Of a stretch of 7,295 bases of DNA, positions 1-6,516 are shown piece by piece (the stretch's first letter is position 1; each line of letters starts with the position of its first letter). Source of the stretch: Thiobacillaceae bacterium. GTDB taxonomy: Bacteria > Pseudomonadota > Gammaproteobacteria > Burkholderiales > Thiobacillaceae. The notes below the pieces were generated by a model. That model did not search any database, was not told where the DNA came from, and saw only the letters and a program-made list of their open reading frames with translations. Location of the stretch: assembly GCA_024643305.1 (NCBI GenBank), contig JAHENE010000103.1, positions 1 through 7,295 of the forward strand, given 5' to 3'. The position numbers and the translations under genes were made by a program.

Positions 1-483
1 ATGCTGCTTTTGCGCCCCTTGCTGGGCGTGCCAAAATCCTCGCTAATCGATTATGCGCTGCGACATCACCTCAAATGGGTGGAAGACGACAGCAACACCG
101 ACACCAGGCTGTCTCGCAATGCACTGCGTCAGGACATCCTGCCTTTGCTGGAAAAGCACTTTCCAGACTATCGCGAGCGCCTGTCCGGCGTGGCGCGGCG
201 CATGGCCGAGGTGGCTGTCTTGCTGGAAAACATGGCGGGTCATGACAGTAATGCGCATCCACAGGACGAACTCGACTGTTCCGAACTCAAGGCCCTGCCG
301 GAAACCCGCGCCCGCAACCTGCTGGCGCACTTCCTGCGTGCGCAGGGCGAAACAGTGCCCAGGCCAGCTGCGCTAAGGGAAATGCTGCGCCAGTTGGTCG
401 AAGCGCGTGGCCGTCTCAGTTTGCCGCTGCCCGATGGGCGGCGGCTTGTGCGAATCAAAAACAAAGCCCGGATCGCGCCGTAA
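1..483 (+). CDS. tilS: tRNA(Ile)-lysidine synthase, C-terminal part (partial, 5' end outside window)
   Basis: TilS ATP-dependently attaches lysine to C34 of the CAU-anticodon tRNA-Ile, converting it to AUA decoding; it is a cytoplasmic, normally essential enzyme. The visible 160 residues begin inside the protein with the RPLL motif (residues 5-8). The TilS hallmark follows: W26, the DDSN motif at 29-32, RN at 39-40 and the DILPLL stretch at 45-50. A helical substrate-binding region then runs to about residue 130. The ATG at base 1 is internal; the true start and the N-terminal PP-loop ATPase domain lie upstream. The protein stops at base 481 shortly after an LPDGRRLVRIK segment, where many proteobacterial TilS proteins continue into a C-terminal domain of roughly 100 residues. 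I see no continuation in the other two forward frames, so this looks like a short form or an old truncation rather than one recent frameshift. Identity is confident; full length is unknown. Confidence 0.9.
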   Translation: MLLLRPLLGVPKSSLIDYALRHHLKWVEDDSNTDTRLSRNALRQDILPLLEKHFPDYRERLSGVARRMAEVAVLLENMAGHDSNAHPQDELDCSELKALPETRARNLLAHFLRAQGETVPRPAALREMLRQLVEARGRLSLPLPDGRRLVRIKNKARIAP

Positions 484-544
484 TGACGCGAGCAGCTTGT
501 TCTATACTGACCGCCAAATTACAACTACAAAACGGAAAATCCCC

Positions 545-1567
545 ATGAAACCGGCGCAATTGTTGTTCGGACTGCTTGCCGCATTCGCGCTTTCCATTGC
601 TCAGGCGGCCGATCCCATTGTCATCAAGTTCAGCCATGTGCTCGCGCCCGCCACGCCTAAAGGCAAGGCGGCCGAAAAATTCAAGGAACTGGCGGAGAGT
701 TACACCAAGGGAGCCGTGAAGGTCGAGGTCTATCCCAACGGCCAGCTCTACAAGGACCGTGATGAAATCGATGCGCTTCGGCTGGGTGCGGTCCAGATGC
801 TGGCGCCCTCGCTGTCCAAGTTGGGCGCGCTCGGCGTGCGCGACTTCGAGATATTTGACTTGCCCTACATGTTCCCCAACAAGACAACGCTTTATCGCGT
901 CATGGATGGCGATATCGGCACACGGCTTTTTGCCCAGCTCGGAAGCAGGGGTATCAAGGGCCTTGCCTTCTGGGACAATGGGTTCAAACAGATGAGCGCC
1001 AACAGGCCGCTAAGGAGCGTGGAGGATTTCAAGGGACTGAGAATGCGCATTCAATCCTCCAAGGCGCTTGATGCTCAAATGCGTGCGCTTGGGTCCATTC
1101 CGCAGGTGATGGCTTTCTCGGAGGTTTATACCGCCTTGCAGAAGGGGATGGTGGATGGCACCGAAAATCCCATGTCGAATTTTTATACCCAGAAACTCTA
1201 CGAGGTGCAAAAACACCTGACCCTTTCCGATCACGGCTATCTGGGGTACGCCGTTATCGTCAACAAGTCATTCTGGGAAGGGCTTAAGCCCGACATTCGT
1301 GCCCAGTTGGAAAGAGCCCTGAAGGAAACAACTTCTTTTGAACGCAGCATCGCCAAGGTTGAAAATGACAGTGCCTTGGCAAAGGTAAAAGCAACAGGTA
1401 AAACGGAAATATACATCCTCCCCTATGCAGACCGCCTCGTGTGGCAACAGACCTTGCTGCCGGTGCATGAGCAATTTGCGGAAGTGGTTGGCAGTGAAAC
1501 CATCCAGGCTATTTACAAGATCGCTGCTGACGTGGCAAGAGAAGAGATGCAGCGCAGAAGCAAATAA
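545..1567 (+). CDS. TRAP transporter substrate-binding protein, DctP family (orphan)
   Basis: Periplasmic solute receptor of a tripartite ATP-independent (TRAP) transporter; the family binds mostly organic acids and delivers them to DctQM membrane subunits. The 340-residue product has a Sec signal peptide (K2, hydrophobic stretch about 6-18, probable AQA|AD cleavage near residue 21), then IKFSHVLAP at 26-34 typical of the DctP N-terminus. R168 in the LRMRIQ segment (165-170) corresponds to the arginine that usually grips the ligand carboxylate, and VDGTENP at 203-209 is the conserved hinge-region motif. The ATG at 545 is chosen because it starts the signal peptide; a weak GGAA lies 7 bases upstream (534-537). 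Earlier in-frame ATGs (from 407) lie inside tilS and add no family sequence. The gene ends in tandem stops TAATAA. No dctQ or dctM gene lies on either side, so partner subunits must be elsewhere or the protein has another role. The ligand cannot be read from sequence. Confidence 0.92.
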   Translation: MKPAQLLFGLLAAFALSIAQAADPIVIKFSHVLAPATPKGKAAEKFKELAESYTKGAVKVEVYPNGQLYKDRDEIDALRLGAVQMLAPSLSKLGALGVRDFEIFDLPYMFPNKTTLYRVMDGDIGTRLFAQLGSRGIKGLAFWDNGFKQMSANRPLRSVEDFKGLRMRIQSSKALDAQMRALGSIPQVMAFSEVYTALQKGMVDGTENPMSNFYTQKLYEVQKHLTLSDHGYLGYAVIVNKSFWEGLKPDIRAQLERALKETTSFERSIAKVENDSALAKVKATGKTEIYILPYADRLVWQQTLLPVHEQFAEVVGSETIQAIYKIAADVAREEMQRRSK

Positions 1568-1651
1568 TAAACAGCTGCAAGCCTGAACAAATTTTAGGAC
1601 CTTGCTGATTTTCTGCCTTCGTGGATGACGCTGGGTTTGGGATAATGCCGC

Positions 1652-3565
1652 ATGATCCGTTTTCAATCCCTTACACTCGCACGTGGCACCAAGCCTTTAT
1701 TCGAATCTGCAGACCTCACGCTGAATCCTGGTGAGAAGGCTGGTCTCATCGGTGCGAATGGCTCCGGCAAATCCAGCCTGTTTGCGCTCCTGCGCGGCGA
1801 ATTGCACACCGATGGCGGAGATGCAGTGTTTCCAGCGTCATGGCGTGTCGCTCACGTAGCGCAGGAGACGCCCGCTCTCGAACGTTCAGCCATCGACTAC
1901 GCCATCGACGGCGATACCACCCTGCGTCGCTTGGAACGTGAACTGGAAGAAGCCGAAGCGAAGCACGATGGCCATCGTATTGGCGAGTTGCATGCCGCGC
2001 TACAGGATGCCGATGCCTATACTGCACGAGCTCGCGCCGAAAATTTGCTGAACGGCCTGGGCTTTTCCCATGCGCAGATGAATGAGCCGGTCGCGAGTTT
2101 CTCTGGCGGTTGGCGCATGCGCCTCAACCTGGCACAGGCGCTGATGTGTCCATCGGACCTGCTACTGCTGGACGAACCTACCAACCACCTCGATCTAGAC
2201 GCCATTATCTGGCTGGAAGATTGGCTCAAGCGTTATCCCGGCACGCTGATCGTGATTTCGCACGACCGCGATTTCCTCGATGGCCTCGTCAACGTCATCG
2301 TCCACATCGATGACAAAAAGCTCAAGCGTTATGGCGGTAATTACTCCGCTTTCGAAGTTCAGCGCACAGCAAACCTGGCGCTTTCCCAGGCGGCGTTTGA
2401 GAAACAGTCGCGCGAGCGTGCGCATTTGCAATCCTTCATCGATCGCTTCAAGGCCAAGGCCACCAAGGCCAAGCAGGCCCAGTCGCGCATGAAAATGCTG
2501 GCGAAGATGGAAGAGCTTGCGCCTGTGCACGCGGCAGCTGCTTTTTCATTCGAATTCCGCGAGCCCGAACGTGCGCCTAATCCGCTGCTGGTAATGGAGG
2601 AAGTTACGGCCGGCTATCGGGCGGGGACGCTGGACAAGCCCGTTCTCTCGAGTATCAATCTCAGCCTGCAGGCGGGTAGCCGCATCGGCCTTTTAGGCGT
2701 AAACGGCGCGGGCAAGTCCACGTTGATCAAGACCCTGGTCGGCGAACTTCCGCCGCTGTCTGGCGAGGTGCGCCATGGCAAGGGACTGGCCATCGGCTAC
2801 TTTGCCCAGCACCAGCTGGAAATGCTGCGCCACGACCAGTCGCCGCTGTGGCACCTGAACAAGCTTGCGGGAAATGAGAAAGAGCAGGAATTGCGCAATT
2901 TTCTCGGCAGCTTCAATTTTGCCGGCGACATGGCTACCGCCTCCATCGCGCCGTTTTCAGGCGGTGAAAAAGCGCGGCTCGCGCTTGCCCTCATTGTCTG
3001 GCAGCGGCCGAATCTGCTGCTGCTGGACGAACCCACCAACCACCTGGATCTGGAAACGCGCGAAGCCCTGACTGTTGCGCTGGCCCAGTTCGAAGGCACC
3101 CTGGTGCTTGTGTCGCATGACCGGCATTTGCTGCGCGCCACCACCGATGAATTCATGATCGTGGCTGATGGCGGGCTGCAGCCCTTCGACGGCGACCTCG
3201 ACGACTACCGCGACTGGCTGTTCAAGACCCGTCTTGCCAAACCCGAGGCCGGGTTGCCAACCGAGTTACGCATCGACCGCAAGGCCGAGCGGCGTCAGGA
3301 AGCGGAGGCGCGTCAAAGACTTTCTTCCGCGCGCAAGCCGATAGAAAAGCAGATCGCCAAGCTGGAGAAGCGTCTGGACGACTTGAATGCACGCAAGAGT
3401 TTAGTGGACACGCGTCTTGCTGATGCCGGCATCTATGCTGATGCCAACAAGGAAGAATTGAAACGTCTGCTGCTGGAGCAGGCTGAGCTGGCCCGGGAAC
3501 TGGAGATTGTTGAAAGCGAATGGCTGGAACAGCAGGCAGCGCTGGAAGAGCTTGACCTTGTTTGA
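1652..3565 (+). CDS. yheS: ABC-F family ATP-binding protein, YheS type
   Basis: ABC-F proteins are soluble twin-ATPase factors without membrane domains that act on the ribosome, reaching toward the P-site tRNA and peptidyl-transferase centre through the inter-domain linker. The 637-residue product follows E. coli YheS (as I recall it) closely, including length. First ATPase: Walker A 34-42, signature FSGG 150-153, Walker B with D174-E175, and SHDRDF switch 203-208. The charged helical linker, about 238-300, carries IDRFKAKATKAKQAQSR (263-279). Second ATPase: Walker A 349-357, signature FSGGE 435-439, Walker B with D459-E460, and SHDRH 488-492. A Lys/Arg/Glu-rich C-terminal coiled coil spans about 543-635. 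All catalytic residues are present, so it should be active. The start fits the family N-terminus (IRFQSLTLARG). No good Shine-Dalgarno is visible, but an extended -10-like TGGGATAAT lies 5 bases upstream. Its stop codon directly abuts the palindromic repeat at 3566. Confidence 0.95.
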   Translation: MIRFQSLTLARGTKPLFESADLTLNPGEKAGLIGANGSGKSSLFALLRGELHTDGGDAVFPASWRVAHVAQETPALERSAIDYAIDGDTTLRRLERELEEAEAKHDGHRIGELHAALQDADAYTARARAENLLNGLGFSHAQMNEPVASFSGGWRMRLNLAQALMCPSDLLLLDEPTNHLDLDAIIWLEDWLKRYPGTLIVISHDRDFLDGLVNVIVHIDDKKLKRYGGNYSAFEVQRTANLALSQAAFEKQSRERAHLQSFIDRFKAKATKAKQAQSRMKMLAKMEELAPVHAAAAFSFEFREPERAPNPLLVMEEVTAGYRAGTLDKPVLSSINLSLQAGSRIGLLGVNGAGKSTLIKTLVGELPPLSGEVRHGKGLAIGYFAQHQLEMLRHDQSPLWHLNKLAGNEKEQELRNFLGSFNFAGDMATASIAPFSGGEKARLALALIVWQRPNLLLLDEPTNHLDLETREALTVALAQFEGTLVLVSHDRHLLRATTDEFMIVADGGLQPFDGDLDDYRDWLFKTRLAKPEAGLPTELRIDRKAERRQEAEARQRLSSARKPIEKQIAKLEKRLDDLNARKSLVDTRLADAGIYADANKEELKRLLLEQAELARELEIVESEWLEQQAALEELDLV

Positions 3566-3645
3566 CTGGATCGCCACGGACCTTCGGTCCTCGCGATGAC
3601 AGTAAAGCGTCATTGCGGGGAGGAGAAGACGGCGCGGCAATCCAG
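3566..3645. repeat. Imperfect palindromic dispersed-type repeat (REP/MITE-like), likely bidirectional terminator
   Basis: The left arm (3566-3600) starts CTGGATCGCC and ends TCGCGATGAC. The right arm (3609-3645) reads, on the opposite strand, CTGGATTGCC to CCGCAATGAC. The outer 10 bases match 9/10 and the inner 10 match 8/10, with the 8-base spacer AGTAAAGC between arms. The left arm holds a smaller perfect hairpin GGACC-TTC-GGTCC (3578-3590). The consensus (CGTCATTGCG...GCGGCAATCCAG) resembles a repeat I know as scattered in many proteobacterial genomes. It fills 80 of the 82 bases between the yheS and cyclophilin stops. RNA from either strand could fold into a long stem, so termination or 3'-end protection for both genes is a reasonable inference. 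No T-tract is evident. Only this copy is in the window, so dispersal is from memory, not shown here. Confidence 0.8.
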
Positions 3646-3647
3646 CC

Positions 3648-4262
3648 TTATTTAATGACAGTCACCTTTTTCATTACCACCGGCTCCAGCGGCACATCCT
3701 GATGCGGTCCGTAATCACCGCGCGGTACTGAAACAATTGCATCCGCGACTTCCATGCCTTCCACTACCTGGCCGAAGACAGCATAACCCCAACCCTCGAT
3801 GCTCTTGCCGCGATGGTTGAGAAAATAATTATCTGCCACGTTGATGAAAAACTGCGACCCTGCAGAATGCGGATCGCCAGTGCGTGCCATTGCCAGCGTG
3901 CCGCGCAAATTCTTCAGGCCGTTGTCGGCCTCGTTCTGGATAGGTTTGCCACGCGGTTTTTCCGTCATGTCCGGCAGCATGCCGCCGCCCTGGACCATGA
4001 AGCCGGGAATCACCCGGTGAAAAATCACACCGTCATAAAAACCCGAATTCACATAAGTGAGGAAGTTCTGAACTGTTATGGGTGCATTGTTTGCAAACAA
4101 CTCCACCGTAATGTTGCCCTTGCTGGTTTCGATCAGGACCCGGGGATTGGCGGGCTGGCCAGCTGCAGACTGGGTGGAAACCGTCTGCTTGCCAGGTTCC
4201 TTGGCGTTGCAGCCAGTCACACCCAATAAAAGCGCGGCGAGAAAAACAGCGAATCGTGTCAT
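3648..4262 (-). CDS. Cyclophilin-type peptidyl-prolyl cis-trans isomerase, predicted lipoprotein
   Basis: Catalyses cis-trans isomerisation of X-Pro bonds, helping proteins fold. The 204-residue protein begins with a lipoprotein signal: R3, hydrophobic stretch 4-17, lipobox VTGC with lipidated C18. Residue +2 is N19, not Asp, so by the E. coli rule sorting to the outer membrane is expected. A short polar linker (about 20-39) precedes the cyclophilin domain (41-204). Active-site signatures are present: [13 protein letters not shown] (81-93) with catalytic R83, F88 and Q91, and [14 protein letters not shown] (136-149). It most resembles bacterial PpiA/PpiB-type enzymes, but E. coli PpiA has an ordinary signal peptide and PpiB is cytoplasmic, so I give no symbol. 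The ATG at 4262 begins the signal peptide directly; the ribosome-binding site is weak. It is convergent with yheS and divergent from the Cys-rich gene, so it is probably monocistronic. Confidence 0.93.
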   Translation of the reverse strand: MTRFAVFLAALLLGVTGCNAKEPGKQTVSTQSAAGQPANPRVLIETSKGNITVELFANNAPITVQNFLTYVNSGFYDGVIFHRVIPGFMVQGGGMLPDMTEKPRGKPIQNEADNGLKNLRGTLAMARTGDPHSAGSQFFINVADNYFLNHRGKSIEGWGYAVFGQVVEGMEVADAIVSVPRGDYGPHQDVPLEPVVMKKVTVIK

Positions 4263-4298
4263 TTGTTCAAACCCGAATCAAAATTGGAAGCGGCAATG

Positions 4299-4335
4299 TT
4301 AGCAGGTAGCCTGGAACGAAACCGAAGCCTGCTAA
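4299..4335. promoter_or_regulatory. 8-bp inverted repeat in divergent control region
   Basis: TTAGCAGG (4299-4306) and CCTGCTAA (4328-4335) form a perfect inverted repeat with a 21-base spacer, inside the 115-base gap between the cyclophilin and Cys-rich gene starts. A second, overlapping CAGG-TAG-CCTG mini-repeat lies at 4303-4313, and AGCCTG occurs twice (4308-4313 and 4326-4331). A -10-like TATAGT at 4341-4346 follows the right arm and would place a plus-strand start near 4353. No good -35 is visible. An operator for a dimeric regulator is one reading; chance is another. Confidence 0.3.
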
Positions 4336-4364
4336 TCGTATATAGTGAAAATTGATATATCCAC

Positions 4365-4368
4365 GGAG
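4365..4368 (+). promoter_or_regulatory. Ribosome binding site (GGAG) deciding the start of the Cys-rich gene
   Basis: GGAG lies 9 bases before the ATG at 4378 and selects it over the in-frame GTG at 4345, which would put a polar 11-residue extension before the signal peptide. A second ATG at 4384 is less well spaced. Confidence 0.65.
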
Positions 4369-4377
4369 AGCGAAATC

Positions 4378-4683
4378 ATGAATATGCGCCTCATGTTTGC
4401 CTTGCTGGCATGCCTTATCCTAGCGCCTGTGGCTGTGCTGGCTGCTACAGGGCAGCAGGCCGAAGCCGATACGGCAATTGCCCCAATCAAGCCTCAGACA
4501 TTGCAGTCTTGCCTGAAGCCGGGGGAGAAAACCTTGAATATGGCCCAGACCACCCAGACCGAATGCTGCAAGGACCACAAAGGTGTATGCGGCTGCCGTG
4601 CAGGCAAGATCGTCTGCTGCGACGGAACGGCCAGTGCAGAGCCTGGCTGCGCCTGCCATGGCGACGACGGCTTTCTCGAGTAG
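4378..4683 (+). CDS. Small secreted cysteine-rich protein of unknown function
   Basis: The 101-residue product has a clear Sec signal peptide: MNMR, hydrophobic core about 5-21, VLA|A cleavage after about residue 22. A low-complexity Ala/Gln/Pro stretch (23-43) leads to a compact C-terminal region with nine cysteines at 45, 63, 64, 71, 73, 80, 81, 91 and 93. The core pattern is C-C-x6-C-x-C-x6-C-C-x9-C-x-C around GVCGCRAGKIVCCDGT (69-84), also containing H67 and H94. I have a memory of similar GVCGC..G..VCCDG cores in short hypothetical proteins of proteobacteria but know no assigned function. Metal binding or a disulfide-knotted fold are both possible; nine mature cysteines leave one unpaired in a pure disulfide protein. 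It has its own ribosome-binding site, is divergent from the lipoprotein isomerase, and ends 3 bases from the cyclase stop. No other gene shares its strand here, so it is probably monocistronic. Confidence 0.85.
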   Translation: MNMRLMFALLACLILAPVAVLAATGQQAEADTAIAPIKPQTLQSCLKPGEKTLNMAQTTQTECCKDHKGVCGCRAGKIVCCDGTASAEPGCACHGDDGFLE

Positions 4684-4686
4684 CCT

Positions 4687-6411
4687 CTATTTGGAGGTTG
4701 CGACCCAGACGCCATCCCAGTCTTTATCTGGCGGCGTTTGCCTGAAAGATTGAATACGCTCAAGAAACACCCGACTGGGCTGATCTGACGGCATGGCTTT
4801 CAGGCCTGAGTTGAAGTCAGTTTCGGCCTCATCCCAGTCTTGCTTGCGATAGGCTGCCAGCCCACGCACGAACGACTCTGCCAACTGCTTTTGAGGTTCA
4901 CTCAGCTCGCGGGCAACCCCCATCAACTCGAATACCCTTACCGGCTCAGCCTTGCCGGCAACGCGCAAGCTGTCGATTTCGCGGAAAACCAGGCTGTCCC
5001 GGGCCAGGCGCCAAGTATCCTCGTTGACCAGAATGTGCGTGCCGTAGAACTTGTTGGCCTGCTCCAGGCGCGAGGCAAGGTTGACGGTGTCGCCGATCAC
5101 GGTGTAGCCGCGGGCCGTCTCCGAACCGATGTTGCCGACGGTGACTTCACCTGTGGCAATGCCCATGCGGGTGTCTATCGTGGGCAGGCCATGCCGCATG
5201 CCCAGGATGTCGGGCAGAGCAGTGCGGAATTCGTCCAGCTTTGCCATCTGGGCTAATGCAGCTACGCAGCAGAGCTCGGCGTGGCTTTTCTCGTCGGTAA
5301 AGGGCGGGCCCCAGAAGGCCATGACCGCATCGCCGATGTACTTGTCGATAATGCCCTGGCGTTCGCGAATGACTTCGGCCATCAAGGAGAAATAGCTGTT
5401 CAGAAAACGTACCGCCGTGTCCGGCGTCATCCCCTCGCACATCCGGGTAAAGCCTGCCAGGTCCGAGAAGAACACCGTCATCACATGGCTTTCGCCGCCT
5501 TCGGCCGGCAGGCGCTTTTCCAGCAGGCCGCGCACCACGCGCGGGTCCACGTATTTGCCGAAGGTTTCGCGGATGTATTCCTTCTCGCGCAGGCCCACGA
5601 CCATGTGATTGAAGGAATCGGCCAGGGTTGCCATTTCGTCGCGCGTGTTGACGTGAATCTCCACGCCTAAGTCACCTTTCTCCACCGCCTGGGTGCCGCC
5701 CAATAGCCGCTTGACCGAGTCCACCAGTGCGCGGCTGATGGCCCAGGCAAAGACCAGGCCGAGGAGCGTGGCAATCGCCGTGATGATCCAGTTCAACTGG
5801 ATCGCGCGCTGTTCCTCCGCCTTGGCCTGTGCCGCAGTTTCGCGGGTGAGTTTGTTGAGGATATCAATGGTCTTGCCGATTTCGATGTCCACATTGTCTT
5901 TTTCTTTCAGGAGCGCATCGCGCATGATCTTCTGCGAGCGCTTCGTGCCTTCCTGTGCCTCGATCTGGAAGATGCGGAACGCCGCATGGAAGCGCTGGCG
6001 CGTGGTCTGAATGACGGGCAGTTGTTCGCCCAGTACCGCCAGTGTGACATTGTCCAGCTCGATATCTTTCGCCGCCCGTGCTTCAGTCAGCATGCGCAGC
6101 GAGGAGTCGACGATCTGGTCGGCATTGATACCGCGGTTGTCGAAATTGGTCGATTCCTGGGCCAGATATTCCTTGTCTGGCTTTGCCGCGTCCATGCCGG
6201 CCAAAAGCCGTTCCATGTGCACCATCTGCTGGCGGATGAGGATTTCCACGCTGGCGACCTGTTCCTGCAGCGGCAGGTAGTAGTCGGACAAGGCGCGCAC
6301 CTGATTGTTGAGCTGGCGGAAGTTGAGCACCGACAGCCAGGTGACGATCACCATAAGCCCCAGCAGTGCGGCGGTGATGCTGAATATTTTCAATCGGATG
6401 GGGCGTTGCAT
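4687..6411 (-). CDS. Membrane-bound class IIIb adenylate cyclase with periplasmic sensor and HAMP domain
   Basis: Predicted to make cAMP from ATP in response to an extracytoplasmic or membrane signal. Domain order over 574 residues: TM1 about 10-30; a mostly helical periplasmic region 31-206; TM2 about 207-226; HAMP about 227-280; short helical linker; class III catalytic domain about 305-495; C-terminal tail with a TPR-like helix pair (508-540) ending in DWDGVWV (564-570). All catalytic residues are visible: metal-binding D317 (FFSDLAGFT) and D361 (KYIGDAVMAFWG), base-recognising K357 and T437, and transition-state N444 and R448 (GDTVNLASRLE). Lys plus Thr at the base-recognition positions indicates adenylate cyclase of the IIIb type, some members of which are stimulated by bicarbonate. 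The ATG at 6411 is the only usable start: an in-frame stop lies at 6439-6441 and no ATG, GTG or TTG lies between. It lacks a Shine-Dalgarno sequence. The sensed signal is unknown. Confidence 0.93.
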   Translation of the reverse strand: MQRPIRLKIFSITAALLGLMVIVTWLSVLNFRQLNNQVRALSDYYLPLQEQVASVEILIRQQMVHMERLLAGMDAAKPDKEYLAQESTNFDNRGINADQIVDSSLRMLTEARAAKDIELDNVTLAVLGEQLPVIQTTRQRFHAAFRIFQIEAQEGTKRSQKIMRDALLKEKDNVDIEIGKTIDILNKLTRETAAQAKAEEQRAIQLNWIITAIATLLGLVFAWAISRALVDSVKRLLGGTQAVEKGDLGVEIHVNTRDEMATLADSFNHMVVGLREKEYIRETFGKYVDPRVVRGLLEKRLPAEGGESHVMTVFFSDLAGFTRMCEGMTPDTAVRFLNSYFSLMAEVIRERQGIIDKYIGDAVMAFWGPPFTDEKSHAELCCVAALAQMAKLDEFRTALPDILGMRHGLPTIDTRMGIATGEVTVGNIGSETARGYTVIGDTVNLASRLEQANKFYGTHILVNEDTWRLARDSLVFREIDSLRVAGKAEPVRVFELMGVARELSEPQKQLAESFVRGLAAYRKQDWDEAETDFNSGLKAMPSDQPSRVFLERIQSFRQTPPDKDWDGVWVATSK

Positions 6412-6424
6412 AGATTTAAATCTA
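6411..6424. promoter_or_regulatory. 14-bp perfect palindrome overlapping the cyclase start codon
   Basis: TAGATTTAAATCTA reads identically on both strands, and its end overlaps the first base of the cyclase ATG. Its upstream half coincides with the best -10 candidate (TAGATT), so it could be an operator where a dimer blocks RNA polymerase, or a small hairpin (5-bp stem, 4-base loop) masking the start. Its existence is certain; function is inferred. Confidence 0.45.
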
Positions 6425-6448
6425 GCCTGCTTTGCCGGCTACTGCCAA
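6419..6448 (-). promoter_or_regulatory. Possible sigma70-type promoter of the cyclase
   Basis: On the minus strand, TTGGCA (6448-6443; 5 of 6 to the -35 consensus) is followed after 18 bases by TAGATT (6424-6419; 4 of 6 to the -10 consensus). The transcription start would fall about 7 bases on, at or next to the ATG at 6411, implying a leaderless mRNA, which agrees with the lack of a ribosome-binding site. The -10 is mediocre. Confidence 0.3.
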
Positions 6449-6453
6449 CACGC

Positions 6454-6490
6454 AAAAAACAGGTCGGCTTTCATAGCGAAGCGGCCGCCC
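6454..6490 (-). terminator. Possible rho-independent terminator after the DsrC-like gene
   Basis: On the minus strand, GGGCGGC (6490-6484) can pair with GCCGACC (6468-6462) as a 7-bp stem with one G-A mismatch. It has a 15-base loop and, two bases later, six Ts (6459-6454). It lies 27 bases past the DsrC-like stop codon and would separate that gene from the cyclase. The large loop and mismatch make it a moderate candidate only. Confidence 0.4.
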
Positions 6491-6516
6491 GGGAGAGAAA
6501 CGAATTGAGAGATTGT

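Noticed and set aside
503..508. TATACT as a -10 box for dctP
   Set aside because: Good -10 match, but the only -35-like sequence (ATGACG at 483-488) is just 14 bases away; not enough to call a promoter.
407..544. Upstream in-frame extension of the dctP gene from an ATG at 407
   Set aside because: It lies within tilS, encodes no family sequence and would bury the signal peptide; the ATG at 545 fits.
1577..1605. Possible terminator after dctP (GCAAG...CTTGC, then tgattttctg)
   Set aside because: Five-bp stem with a bulged extension and no real T-tract; too weak to call.
3401..3640. Minus-strand open frame running through the palindromic repeat (CHREDRRSVAIQ)
   Set aside because: This peptide is a translation of the repeat itself, a common spurious annotation, joined to antisense yheS.
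3813..4229. Plus-strand open frame of 138 codons opposite the cyclophilin
   Set aside because: Shadow of the cyclophilin reading frame with no family features.
4402..4413. LLAC (residues 9-12) as a lipobox in the Cys-rich protein
   Set aside because: The cysteine lies in the middle of the hydrophobic core, with ten more hydrophobic residues and a good VLA|A site after it.
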